In this document: piece after piece, positions 37,583 to 49,430 of the stretch
Position numbering within the stretch: the stretch's first letter is position 1
Layout: every line of letters starts with the position of its first letter
Assembly (NCBI GenBank): GCA_037349105.1
Contig: JAYJMM010000041.1
Location: 3,658,001-3,722,000 of the forward strand
Direction: 5' to 3'
Source: Limnomonas spitsbergensis
Lineage: Eukaryota; Chlorophyta; Chlorophyceae; Chlamydomonadales
Length of the DNA: 64,000 bases
Notes under the pieces: generated by a model
Told to the model about the DNA's origin: nothing
What the model saw: only the letters and a program-made list of their open reading frames with translations
Databases searched by the model: none
Translations under genes and position numbers: made by a program

Positions 37583-38270
37583 CATCATGACATACGTGGA
37601 AGACTGGCAGAAGTGGCATAACGGAAGTGTGGGATTTATCAATGGAGCTACCTTCAGTTCACCACACTTCACCCTGAGATTGGGCAGTGGGGTTGCAGTG
37701 GGTAGGCTGTATTGTGGTAGAAACATAAGTGAAAGCTTGTTTACAAAGGATTTCTGAGCTTCAAGCCTTTTAAGTTGTAGCCTTTGTAGCTTGAAGTGAC
37801 ACTATTTAAGTGGGAGCCTGTTCTAGGTGTGAGCACTGACAAGAGGTCGAAGTTTGAGCCTCTTCAAGCGGAGCCTTTTAATTGAGTTTTAGTTGTTGTC
37901 AGTTAAATGTTGAATTAAGCTGGAGTCATCATGACATACGTGGAAGACTGGCAGAAGTGGCATAACGGAAGTGTGGGATTCATCAATGGAGCTACCTTCA
38001 GTTCACCACACTTCACCCTGAGATTGGGTAGTGGGGTTGCAGTGGGTAGGCTGTAATGTGGTAGAAACATAAGTGAAAGCTTGTTTACAAAGAATTTCTG
38101 AGGTTCAAGCCTTTTAAGTTGTAGCCTTTGTAGCTTGAAGTGATACAATTTAAGTGGGAGCCTGTTCTAGGTGTGAGCACTGACAAGAGGTCGAAGTTTG
38201 AGCCTCTTCAAGCGGAGCCTTTTTAATTGAGTTTTAGTCGTTGTCAGTTAAATGTTGAATTAAGCGGGAG
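37583..38270. repeat. 344-bp tandem duplication in the 3' flank of the large gene
   Basis: 37583-37926 and 37927-38270 are near-identical, with a handful of substitutions and one T insertion. Each copy contains several short variants of AAGCGGAGCCTTTT/CAAGCCTTTTAAG. The first copy may overlap the 3' UTR of the gene ending at 37365. No coding sense. Confidence 0.9.
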
Positions 38271-39266
38271 CCCCTTCGTTGGAAATTTGAAGCGAGAGGC
38301 TTTACCGGTATATGCACGCTGTGCTGACTAAATTGTTAACAAATGTCGTAACACAACGGTTGTCTACAGACTCATGGACAAGGGCTGACATTACTGAGTT
38401 TAGAAAGCCCACTTGCTCTAGCAAGAATACATTCCACATCACGAAGGGCCAATGACGTTACACCCTAGGCCCTGCTCAAAAGTGGACGCCAAATAAAAAG
38501 AGAGGCAAGATGGAAACAACACAAGGGAGCAGGGCAAAAGAAAGAAGGAAAATGTGGGAAATCAAGTGAAAGGCCAAAACACAAAGCTGGTGAAACAAAA
38601 TAATATAGAATTTCCAGACCTCTGGAAAGGTCTACGCCTCAACGATACCTACCACGTCTTCCACAAAGGTCAGGGCATCCCGCCCACCCAAGCCTGCCCT
38701 GGTACGACTAAACAAAGTCGCTAGCACCGATTGGAGGATCTGCTCATCCCCGCCCCCTTAGTTGATCATGCACGCTGGGGCATTGAAAACAAGCATGCAC
38801 CGCATCCCACATGGTCGCTGCCTCACCTAGCCCAACATCGCAGGCAACACCGTCTGTCACGCTGCTGACCACTGCGCCATCGCTGGATGTGTGATAGTGC
38901 TGGTTGGTATCAGACAGGGGGGACAGCAGACAGAGGCCTAGTGGACTACTGCTGCTGCTGCTGCTGCATGGTTTTCAGCTGCATACTCGAACACCTATGG
39001 GATAGGGGGAAATGGTCCAATGGTACCACGCTGTTAGCATCCATGCCAAGAGGTTGAGGGATCGAACCTGCCACACGATCCTCCCTCTTTCCCAACTAGA
39101 CCGAACCATGTTCCTGCCCCCTCACATGTGAAGTTTTTACAGTCCAACGGGGCATCACATAGGAGGATGGCTGCACCATGGCCCAGGCTGTGCATTGTAG
39201 CTGGAATTGAGCGTAGTCATTCCCCACCAGCCATGCACGGCCGAGCGTTCAGCAGGGCCCAGCGGG
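38271..39266. other. Stretch without recognised gene
   Basis: Unique sequence with a short CTG run near 38950. A tRNA-like segment at 39008-39078 is listed separately. Nothing else recognised. Confidence 0.4.
39008..39078 (+). other. tRNA-like segment (pseudo-tRNA or SINE head)
   Basis: Contains TGGTCCAATGGTACCA (D-arm/A-box-like), GCTGTTAGC in anticodon position and GGATCGAACC (B-box-like) in the right order and spacing. The acceptor stem and anticodon stem do not pair properly, so a functional tRNA is unlikely. Confidence 0.3.
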
Positions 39267-40428
39267 CAGGGTAACACAGTACGGGCCGTATTGGCCTAAA
39301 ATCCCGTACCGTATCCGTACCGTACCGTACCGTTTGCAACACGGCCAAGTACGGTCGCCATTTCCTGCACTGCATGACTGCATGAGAGCGATGGATGTAG
39401 CGCTGAGAACAAAATGCAGCGTACACGGCTGATTCGCATTGGATTTTGCAGCCGTCATCGAAGGCTGGCCAGGCCAAGCTTGGGCGATACAAGTTTTGTA
39501 ATTATATTATCGTCAACACTACGCGATTTACCAATCACCTCGCGGGCATAACAGGACAAGTTGCGGCGTGTAAGACGTTAGGACGGGTGATACAGGCATA
39601 TTGCGGTGATGTCGTGTGATCGTCTCCCTCGTCTGGCAAATCCACACCGTCCACAGTCCACACATCCAGGGCATCAAAATCTACGTAAGCTCGCTCGCCT
39701 CCAGTGGTAAAGAGACATTCGTTGCTCGTGAAAGTACAAGTCTAACCCAAAACCTAGTGGCAATAAGACAGAACTTGGCACCAAGTCACAATCCAAAGCT
39801 GCATAGAGGGAGGAGGGCAGGAGGCCAGGAGGAGTAGGAGCCCATGAGTCCAGGACTCCCAGGAGGGAGGCAAGACACAGGAGCTCCGTGTCTCCTTACG
39901 AAGTGATTTCCATGCATGCCATGCAACTCAGCAACTATGCAAGGTGATTCTGAGGCCTCTTGTTTCTATTGCTATATTCATGCATGTAAAATTTCATGTG
40001 CCATGCTGGTGGGTAGCGTTTATATGGACTAGCTGAATTACAGAAATGCTGAATGGCATGTTGGAACATTGTAATGGCGATCGGTGAGGAGTTTTGGATT
40101 GCATCAATGATCATATTTTCTCCTATCATGTCAGCCTGGTAAATCTGCATGCATGCATGGAGATCCTTGGTGGTTATTTGGGGGCCATGCAAAAATTGCA
40201 TGGGGACTGTCATGCAGCCATGCAGTATGTCAGGATGTGCATGGGATCAAACAGTTATGTGAGTGTTGCATGCATGTCTTTCTCTGTGTGGATCCTGCTG
40301 TTCTGAGCCTTGAAAATGGGGAAAATCTTGGACCGTATTGGCCTACCGTACCGTCCCTTTTGTCCGTACCGTATCCGTACCGTACCGCACCGTATTCCCG
40401 TACCGTGTTTCCGTACCGGGTTACCCTG
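39267..40428. mobile_element. hAT-type DNA transposon, non-autonomous, copy A (1162 bp)
   Basis: Flanked by an 8-bp target duplication CCAGCGGG (39259-39266 and 40429-40436). Termini are CAGGGTAACAC...GGGTTACCCTG, inverted with one or two mismatches, followed inside by runs of CCGTACCGTA. An 8-bp duplication and CAGGG ends are hallmarks of the hAT superfamily. The only protein trace is a decayed BED zinc finger (about 39488-39619); its first Cys codon reads TAC (Tyr). Confidence 0.93.
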
Positions 40429-40871
40429 CCAGCGGGTATGCACTGTTCTTAACCTATGGGATGTTGCACAGCCCCAGGCACCCGCACTGGGCCAATTGGG
40501 ACCATCCTTGACTGGCATACGTCCAGTGGCCCAAGCAAGAAAGTGAACTGCACCAGGACCCCTCGGCCGCATGCCGGATAGTATCTGAATTGTAGCGTAA
40601 GTGCACTAAAAAAACTAGCTGGCCATCAGGCCACACCAACTCTGCAAGTACTGGCGGCGGAGCGGGCCCCACTCCTGCCGCGGCCAGAGGTGGGACCTGC
40701 CCAGAGTCGCTTTTGCTGCCAAGGGTTGCACTCACAGTCTTTCCTGTTGATCTCCTAATGTTCAAGGCAATTTTATGAGACAGCATTGAAGAAAGGCTGT
40801 GGATGCTGGCATGAAAGCTTCATGCTGCGCCAATGCATTATCTTTTAGTGTGCAGCAGGCCACCGTTAGGG

Positions 40872-41046
40872 GGCTACTGGGGCGCTGTCACTGAGCAGCT
40901 GGGGTGCTTTCACTGGTTGGCTGGGGCGCTGTCACTGGGCAGCTGGGGTGATGTCACTGAGCAGCTGGGGTGATGTCACTGAGCAGCTGGGGCGCTGTCA
41001 CTGGGCTGCTAGGGCGCTGTCACTGGGCAGCTGAGGCGCTGTCACG
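40872..41046. repeat. 22-bp minisatellite
   Basis: About eight copies of a unit close to GGGGCGCTGTCACTGGGCAG followed by CT, with GATGTCAC and GCTTTCAC variants. Non-coding. Confidence 0.9.
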
Positions 41047-41279
41047 ACCGCCGGCGGCCCAAGCATGAGAGCTACAGGCACCAGGCCCCCCTGGCCTCAG
41101 GGCGGAGTGTAATATCTGAATTATGCTAGAGTGCCACCGATGTGCTGCAACATCTCACACCTGCAACACTCGCAACAGTTGCAACACCTTAATACCTGAA
41201 ACACCAGCAATGCTTGTAACACCTCACAAGCCTTGAAGGCCTCAGCTTCATCGCTATATCGACCAGGTGCGTAAAAGGT

Positions 41280-41284
41280 GAGAG
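41280..41284. repeat. Target-site duplication of the compound LTR element, left
   Basis: GAGAG, matched by GAGAG at 47928-47932 directly after the last LTR. A 5-bp duplication is typical for LTR retroelement integration. Confidence 0.85.
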
Positions 41285-41832
41285 TGTAAGGGTTTCACCC
41301 ATCCCGGTCGTTCGGTAGTTAACCTGTCGACTAGACTTACCTTCGGTAGTTTGAAGTTGAACGTTGATCTTCCTACGGCAGTTGAACCCTCTCGTGTCTC
41401 TCTATTTATACTAGGCCTTCTGCCTTTTTCTTTGCCCTAGTCTTACGAACTAGTGTGCCACCACTGTCATTCTCCTTGCCCTAGTCTTACGAACTAGTGT
41501 GCCACCACTGTCATTCTCCTTGCCCTAGTCTTACGAACTAGTGTGCCACCACTGTCATTCTCCTTGCCCTAGTCTTACGAACTAGTGTGCCACCACTGTC
41601 ATTCTCCTTGCCCTAGTCTTACGAACTAGTGTGCCACCACTGTCATTCTCCTTGCCCTAGTCTTACGAACTTGTGTGCCACCACTGACATTCTCCTTGCC
41701 TTAGCCTGACGAACTAGTGTGCCACCCTTTGTAATTCTACGTTGCCACCTCTCCGGCTCTCCGCCTCTTGAACGCTCTCTGATCCCGGCTCTCTGTGTCC
41801 ATACCAGTCAGCCAGAACTTAGATCCCTTTCA
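41285..41832 (+). repeat. LTR 1 (548 bp)
   Basis: Starts TGTAAGGGTTTCACCC and ends GATCCCTTTCA (TG...CA). It carries a TATA-like TATTTATA at 41403-41410, then seven 44-bp tandem units (five regular, two diverged), each with GCCCTAGTCTTACGAACTAG. Confidence 0.95.
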
Positions 41833-43636
41833 ACTGGTTTCAGAGCTCCGTCTATGATCCTTCGACCCTTCACCTTGCCTCGACCATCGACATCCTCGTC
41901 ACTCCTCTGCCATATCGTCACATTGTCAACATCGCCTCTCTTCTGAGTCATCCTCGTCATCCCTGCTCCCTCGTCACCTCGGCCCCCCTACCTCGTCATC
42001 TCTGCCTCCCTCGTCACCTCCGCCTCCGTCGCCCCCGCCCTCTGAATCCCCGTCCCTTCGACATCTCTGCCCCTCGTTGCCCATATTCCCTCGTCGCCTC
42101 TGTCACATCGAACGCATCTCCGCGCTGCCATGCGGAAATGTTTCTGATCCTTCGAACATGGCCGCACGGCCAGTGTCTGCCCCCTGTCCTCGTCATCATC
42201 TGCCCTCAATGGCAGGTCCATTGCAACAAAGCGCTGAGTGGCGCTGCCCGAGTTTGTACCACCCGATGGCAACGATCTCAGAAACAGCGTGTACAACTGT
42301 TGACGCTTTCACCCTTGTCCCCATCGTCCCCCACCGTCCCATCGTGTTCGTCTCCCTCGTTACCCCTCGTCCCTTCGCCTCGCGGTCTTCACTGATTTGA
42401 CCCTATACTCTACTGTCGTCTCCAGGAAATTCTTATTGGCTACCGCTCTTCGATTTTCTGGCTCTTTGACTGTCCTCACGACTGTCGACTTCCCATGCAG
42501 CTCCCTGACGGCACATGTCCGCGGAACTCCCTGGCTCGTCCACCTCTGCCTTTCGTCTCACGACCCTCAGTTCTTCCCTTCGGTTCACTGATCCCATCAA
42601 GTCTCCATCGTCTTCACCAACCTCATCCTCGTTTCTGGTGTCTTCCCCCCGAAATGTCCTTGCTGGCTCATGCCCTCCGACAATTTCGTACCAGTCGACT
42701 CCATGCCCTTGACACCCACTCATGTTCCATGCTGCTCCAGCTCATGCTGGATATTGCCCACCGACCGCCATGACATCGACACTCCTCCACGGTCTCTCTC
42801 CCGCCTCGCTCTCAACTACGTACCTTGCGGTTCTCCACTGTCCGTCCCTTACGTCCTTGACCACCACGTCCATGCTCAACGCCATCTCGTCTTCGGCTTC
42901 TCCCATCCTCCCTCAGCACCCTCCTTCGTCCCTCGTCCTCGTCCCAGCCTTACAGCCCAAACCTACGCCACTGTCCCAGCCGTTTCTACTTCGTTGCTCC
43001 TCCTCTCCTCCACCATGCTCCCTATGTCCCTCGTTCCTTGTCCTCTCCTCCACCGCCTCCTCGTCCGTCCATGATGCTCTACGATACTTCTGCCAAGGCC
43101 TACCACTGTCCCACAGCGGCGCCGCCGCGTACCGCCGGCATTGCTCTGCTAGTAATGCAGCCTTGCTTGCGCATACTGCCGCCATTGCTCCTCTAATACC
43201 ATAGCCTTGCTTGCGCGTACCGCCGCTCGTGCTCCCCTAGTACCACAGCCTTGCTTGCCTAATAGATTTCCATGTCCTCTTGCATGACTTTGTTCCCTCG
43301 TGTTACTGTCCTATTTGTTTTGATCCTTTGCTGGTGTGCCGTACCGCCTTTCCTCGGGTATTTGCTCTTCTAGGATTTTTCCTTTTCACCCCACGTGTTT
43401 TGTCGCCTGTTGTTCCCTCATCGTGTCCCATAGTCAGATGACCTTGTGTTCTGTTTGCAATTTTTAGCCTTTGCCTTGGACCCTCGCATTTACTCTTCCC
43501 GTATATTTCTGCCATTTCGTTTTCTGTAGTCCTTTGTTTTCAGGTCTTGAGTGTCCTCTTGCCTTGCCTAACCTCTCTGAGTTTGAATGTTTAAAGTTCA
43601 AGTCTCCGAGGACGTTCGACTCTTAGTAGGGGAGTT
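41833..43636 (+). other. Internal region 1 of the LTR element (1804 bp)
   Basis: C/T-rich with many CCTCGTC and CATCTCTG words. Open frames are short (up to 160 codons) and Ser/Pro/Leu-rich by composition. No retroviral-type motif. A purine tract AGGGGAG (43628-43634) just before LTR 2 is the likely polypurine tract. Confidence 0.85.
41835..41846 (+). promoter_or_regulatory. Primer-binding site of the LTR element
   Basis: TGGTTTCAGAGC, two nucleotides after LTR 1, differs by one base from TGGTATCAGAGC, the usual site complementary to the 3' end of initiator tRNA-Met in plant LTR elements. The same site follows LTR 2 at 44363-44374. Confidence 0.75.
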
Positions 43637-44360
43637 TGTAAGGGTTTCACCCATCCCGGTCGTTCGGTAGTTAACCTGTCGACTAGACTTACCTTCGGTA
43701 GTTTGAAGTTGAACGTTGATCTTCCTACGGCAGTTGAACCCTCTCGTGTCTCTCTATTTATACTAGGCCTTCTGCCTTTTTCTTTGCCCTAGTCTTACGA
43801 ACTAGTGTGCCACCACTGTCATTCTCCTTGCCCTAGTCTTACGAACTAGTGTGCCACCACTGTCATTCTCCTTGCCCTAGTCTTACGAACTAGTGTGCCA
43901 CCACTGTCATTCTCCTTGCCCTAGTCTTACGAACTAGTGTGCCACCACTGTCATTCTCCTTGCCCTAGTCTTACGAACTAGTGTGCCACCACTGTCATTC
44001 TCCTTGCCCTAGTCTTACGAACTAGTGTGCCACCACTGTCATTCTCCTTGCCCTAGTCTTACGAACTAGTGTGCCACCACTGTCATTCTCCTTGCCCTAG
44101 TCTTACGAACTAGTGTGCCACCACTGTCATTCTCCTTGCCCTAGTCTTACGAACTAGTGTGCCACCACTGTCATTCTCCTTGCCCTAGTCTTACGAACTT
44201 GTGTGCCACCACTGACATTCTCCTTGCCTTAGCATGACGAACTAGTGTGCCACCCTTTGTAATTCTACGTTGCCACCTCTCCGGCTCTCCGCCTCTTGAA
44301 CGCTCTCTGATCCCGGCTCTCTGTGTCCATACCAGTCAGCCAGAACTTAGATCCCTTTCA
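43637..44360 (+). repeat. LTR 2 (724 bp)
   Basis: Same ends as LTR 1, with TATTTATA at 43755-43762. It is longer by exactly four 44-bp units (11 in total). Confidence 0.95.
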
Positions 44361-47335
44361 ACTGGTTTCAGAGCTCCGTCTATGATCCTTCGACCCAGGG
44401 TTACCCAGTACGGGCCGTATTGGCCTAAAATCCCGTACCGTATCCGTACCGTACCGTACCGTTTGCAACACGGCCAAATACGGTCGCCATTTCCTGCACT
44501 GCATGACTGCATGAGAGCGATGGAGGTAGCGCTGAGAACAGGAATGCAGCGTACACGGCTGATTCGCATTGGATTTTTGCAGCCGTCATCGAAGGCTGGC
44601 CAGGCCAAGCGTGGGCGATGCAAATTTTGTAGTTATATTATCGTCAACACTACGCGATTTTCCAATCACCTCGCGGGCATAACAGGACAAGTTGCGGCGT
44701 GTAAGACGTTAGGACGGGTGATACAGGCATATTGCGGTGATGTCGTGTGATCGTCTCCCTCGTCTGGCAAATCCACACCGTCCACAGTCCACACATCCAG
44801 GGCAATAAAATCTACGTAAGGTCGCTCGCTTCCAGTGGTAAAGAGGCATTCGTTGCTCGTGAAAGTACAAGTCTACCCCAAAACCTAGTGGCAATAAGAC
44901 AGAACTTGGCGCCAAGTCACAATCCAAAGCTGCATAGAGGGAGGAGGGCAGGAGGCCAGGAGGAGTAGGAGCCCATGAGTCCAGGACTCCCAGGAGGGAG
45001 GCAAGACACAGGAGCTCCGTGTCTCCTTACGAAGTGATTTCCATGCATGCCATGCAACTCAGCAACTATGCAAGGTGATTCTGAGGCCTCTTGTTTCTAT
45101 TGCTATATTCATGCATGTAAAATTTCATGTGCCATGCTGGTGGGTAGCGTTTATATGGACTAGCTGAATTGCTGAAATGCTGAATGGCATGTTGGAACAT
45201 TGTAATGGCGATCTGTGAGGAGTTTGGGATTGCATCAATGATCATATTTTCTCCTATCATGTCAGCCTGGTAAATCTGCATGCATGCATGGAGATCCTTG
45301 GTGGTTATTTGGGGGCCATGCAAAAATTGCATGGGGACTGTCATGCAGCCATGCAGTATGTCAGGATGTGCATGGGGTCAAACAGTCATGTGAGTGTTGC
45401 ATGCATGTGTTTCTCTGTGTGGTTCCTGTTGTTCTGAGCCTTGAAAATGGGAAAATCTTTGACCGTATTGGCCTACCGTACCGTCCCTTTTGTCCGTACC
45501 GTATCCGTACCGTACCGCACCGTATTCCCGTACCGTGTTTCCGTACCGGGTTACCCTGCTTCGACCCTTCACCTTGCCTCGACCATCGACATCCTCGTCA
45601 CTCCTCTGCCATATCGTCACATTGTCAACATCGCCTCTCTTCTGAGTCATCCTCGTCATCCCTGCTCCCTCGTCACCTCGGCCCCCCTACCTCGTCATCT
45701 CTGCCTCCCTCGTCACCTCCGCCTCCGTCGCCCCCGCCCTCTGAATCCCCGTCCCTTCGACATCTCTGCCCCTCGTTGCCCATATTCCCTCGTCGCCTCT
45801 GTCACATCGAACGCATCTCCGCGCTGCCATGCGGAAATGTTTCTGATCCTTCGAACATGGCCGCACGGCCAGTGTCTGCCCCCTGTCCTCGTCATCATCT
45901 GCCCTCAATGGCAGGTCCATTGCAACAAAGCGCTGAGTGGCGCTGCCCGAGTTTGTACCACCCGATGGCAACGATCTCAGAAACAGCGTGTACAACTGTT
46001 GACGCTTTCACCCTTGTCCCCATCGTCCCCCACCGTCCCATCGTGTTCGTCTCCCTCGTTACCCCTCGTCCCTTCGCCTCGCGGTCTTCACTGATTTGAC
46101 CCTATACTCTACTGTCGTCTCCAGGAAATTCTTATTGGCTACCGCTCTTCGATTTTCTGGCTCTTTGACTGTCCTCACGACTGTCGACTTCCCATGCAGC
46201 TCCCTGACGGCACATGTCCGCGGAACTCCCTGGCTCGTCCACCTCTGCCTTTCGTCTCACGACCCTCAGTTCTTCCCTTCGGTTCACTGATCCCATCAAG
46301 TCTCCATCGTCTTCACCAACCTCATCCTCGTTTCTGGTGTCTTCCCCCCGAAATGTCCTTGCTGGCTCATGCCCTCCGACAATTTCGTACCAGTCGACTC
46401 CATGCCCTTGACACCCACTCATGTTCCATGCTGCTCCAGCTCATGCTGGATATTGCCCACCGACCGCCATGACATCGACACTCCTCCACGGTCTCTCTCC
46501 CGCCTCGCTCTCAACTACGTACCTTGCGGTTCTCCACTGTCCGTCCCTTACGTCCTTGACCACCACGTCCATGCTCAACGCCATCTCGTCTTCGGCTTCT
46601 CCCATCCTCCCTCAGCACCCTCCTTCGTCCCTCGTCCTCGTCCCAGCCTTACAGCCCAAACCTACGCCACTGTCCCAGCCGTTTCTACTTCGTTGCTCCT
46701 CCTCTCCTCCACCATGCTCCCTATGTCCCTCGTTCCTTGTCCTCTCCTCCACCGCCTCCTCGTCCGTCCATGATGCTCTACGATACTTCTGCCAAGGCCT
46801 ACCACTGTCCCACAGCGGCGCCGCCGCGTACCGCCGGCATTGCTCTGCTAGTAATGCAGCCTTGCTTGCGCATACTGCCGCCATTGCTCCTCTAATACCA
46901 TAGCCTTGCTTGCGCGTACCGCCGCTCGTGCTCCCCTAGTACCACAGCCTTGCTTGCCTAATAGATTTCCATGTCCTCTTGCATGACTTTGTTCCCTCGT
47001 GTTACTGTCCTATTTGTTTTGATCCTTTGCTGGTGTGCCGTACCGCCTTTCCTCGGGTATTTGCTCTTCTAGGATTTTTCCTTTTCACCCCACGTGTTTT
47101 GTCGCCTGTTGTTCCCTCATCGTGTCCCATAGTCAGATGACCTTGTGTTCTGTTTGCAATTTTTAGCCTTTGCCTTGGACCCTCGCATTTACTCTTCCCG
47201 TATATTTCTGCCATTTCGTTTTCTGTAGTCCTTTGTTTTCAGGTCTTGAGTGTCCTCTTGCCTTGCCTAACCTCTCTGAGTTTGAATGTTTAAAGTTCAA
47301 GTCTCCGAGGACGTTCGACTCTTAGTAGGGGAGTT
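44361..47335 (+). other. Internal region 2 of the LTR element, split by a hAT insertion
   Basis: Identical in plan and almost in sequence to internal region 1, interrupted 27 bp after LTR 2 by the hAT element at 44396-45558. The polypurine tract AGGGGAG recurs at 47327-47333. Confidence 0.88.
44396..45558. mobile_element. hAT-type DNA transposon, non-autonomous, copy B (1163 bp)
   Basis: Inserted in the LTR element with an 8-bp duplication CTTCGACC (44388-44395 and 45559-45566). Ends CAGGGTTACCCAGTACGG...CCGTACCGGGTTACCCTG are inverted repeats. Nearly identical to copy A. It keeps a BED-type zinc-finger trace at 44619-44750 (CKFC, NHLAG, then VAAC), the usual N-terminal domain of hAT transposases, but no catalytic domain. 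Confidence 0.95.
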
Positions 47336-47927
47336 TGTAAGGGTTTCACCCATCCCGGTCGTTCGGTAGTTAACCTGTCGACTAGACTTACCTTCGGTAG
47401 TTTGAAGTTGAACGTTGATCTTCCTACGGCAGTTGAACCCTCTCGTGTCTCTCTATTTATACTAGGCCTTCTGCCTTTTTCTTTGCCCTAGTCTTACGAA
47501 CTAGTGTGCCACCACTGTCATTCTCCTTGCCCTAGTCTTACGAACTAGTGTGCCACCACTGTCATTCTCCTTGCCCTAGTCTTACGAACTAGTGTGCCAC
47601 CACTGTCATTCTCCTTGCCCTAGTCTTACGAACTAGTGTGCCACCACTGTCATTCTCCTTGCCCTAGTCTTACGAACTAGTGTGCCACCACTGTCATTCT
47701 CCTTGCCCTAGTCTTACGAACTAGTGTGCCACCACTGTCATTCTCCTTGCCCTAGTCTTACGAACTTGTGTGCCACCACTGACATTCTCCTTGCCTTAGC
47801 CTGACGAACTAGTGTGCCACCCTTTGTAATTCTACGTTGCCACCTCTCCGGCTCTCCGCCTCTTGAACGCTCTCTGATCCCGGCTCTCTGTGTCCATACC
47901 AGTCAGCCAGAACTTAGATCCCTTTCA
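47336..47927 (+). repeat. LTR 3 (592 bp)
   Basis: Same termini, TATTTATA at 47454-47461, and eight 44-bp units, one more than LTR 1. It ends at CCCTTTCA, followed by the GAGAG duplication. Confidence 0.95.
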
Positions 47928-47932
47928 GAGAG

Positions 47933-49430
47933 CCTTTTACAGTACGTGCCTGATGTCCGCTGCTTCACAAACAGGTGTGAAATAGATGCCTGTTGAGTCC
48001 TAACCAGGAGGTGCCTGACGGTCCGCTGCGCCACGGCTAAATGTGAAATGAGTGCCTCATAATAGGTGCCGCGCTATCCATGAGGATATGTGGAAAAGGA
48101 GCCTCCTGCTGCAAGCTTGCCCCAATCAATGGCCGAGGGAGGGGAGGGGGGGGGGCATACCTTTAAATCCTGACACTAATCCCTGACCTTGCGATGAGAG
48201 GAATTATGACTTGCGAAGAATTACCGCGCTGCATGTTTGCCGGTGTGCTATGCTCTGGCAGGGTGGTTTTTCAGTGGTGCTGAGCTGTGACAGGGTGATT
48301 TTTGCATGTGTCCTTCATTACTACCGGTATGTGTTATTGGTGTTGCTGTGTAAACGCATCCACACAACATCCTTTGATGAAGGGCCGGATATGCGACCTC
48401 CCAGTATGTACTCCCGGGCAACCTGCATTCGGAAAAAATAAATTCATCGCTCACTGAGACTCTTCACGGCCTGATGCGGACAATGTCCTTGTGATTCACT
48501 GGCTGCTACTGTAGCCCGTCTATGTCTCCACCGAGGCAGTGCAAATCGGAAGTGGTGGTTATTCCTTTTCTGTGGATGCTTTGTGTCGGTCTTCTCAATC
48601 CTGACTCCATCGGCCGTCTAATCTTTCAGCTATTTCCCCCCTCACGCACATTTTCAGGAAGAGGATGCTCTTACTATGTCTGCCTTGGCAATCCTGACTT
48701 CAGGGGTCGTCCAAGACTTTCTACCCCCCTCCCTCCTCCCCCACTCTCTTCTCCCTCCCCCCTACATGTACACTTTCAGGATGAGGAGGCCAGCTCCACC
48801 TTGCAGCAGCTCCCAAGTGTCGCACCATAAAGCAGTAACCGTGCCAAAGTGATGGAAGCTGTCCGTACTGCCTTTGAGTGGCTCACACTACTCACAACTA
48901 TGGTTCAGCACCGTACACACGTGCACCTTGTACTACACTGCGGAGGTACAAGGGCTGTAAAGGGGTAACTAGGTACAGCATACCGTATAAGAGGGAAAGC
49001 TGGCCTACCCGGGCGCCCCTAGCTGTGGGTACCGCCCCTACTTTACTCGCCCCCCGCTCCCGCACGATAAGCCCTCCGGGCGTGCGTGGGGAGCCGGACT
49101 AGGGGTGGTACTGAACTTGGCATCGAAAAATATTTACACTCAGAACTTGTCATTTCCCTAACACAGAAGTCTCCTAAACATCTGACTGCAATCCAGACTG
49201 TCCGAAGGAAATCCGCTGAAGAAAATCCACTGCAGGAAATGTGCTGCAGGAGATCCACGAAAGGAAATTCAACAAAGAAATTCACTGAATCCCGTGGCTA
49301 ACCCTAGGTTCTCCCACGGTTCCGCACACTTGACAAAGGCCTTTGGGCTACTCCCGATCTCTCACTGGCCTGATCAGGGCACACAGAATCCGGTACCGTC
49401 ACCAGTGTCATGCTTGGATTAAGTCAATAA
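47933..49430. other. Stretch without firm gene; possible terminal exon near 48780
   Basis: CACTTTCAG|GATGAGGAGGCC...TAA at 48781-48830 reads DEEASSTLQQLPSVAP-stop after a good acceptor. It could be a last exon of a gene whose rest I cannot find. The remainder shows nothing recognisable. Confidence 0.25.

Larger units (their letters stand above)
41285..47927 (+). mobile_element. Compound non-autonomous LTR retroelement (LTR-int-LTR-int-LTR)
   Basis: Three LTRs of 548, 724 and 592 bp alternate with two internal regions of 1804 bp each, once the 1163-bp hAT insertion plus its 8-bp duplication are subtracted from the second. Only the outer ends carry the GAGAG target duplication, so the whole array moved or arose as one locus. 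The internal region is pyrimidine-rich and has no reverse transcriptase, integrase or convincing gag, so it must rely on another element (LARD/TRIM-like). The near-identity of the units implies a recent origin. Confidence 0.92.

Noticed and set aside
41833..43636. Gag or other protein encoded by the LTR internal region
   Set aside because: Frames are at most 160 codons, overlap in several registers, and show only C/T-driven Ser/Pro/Leu composition without zinc knuckle, protease or RT motifs.
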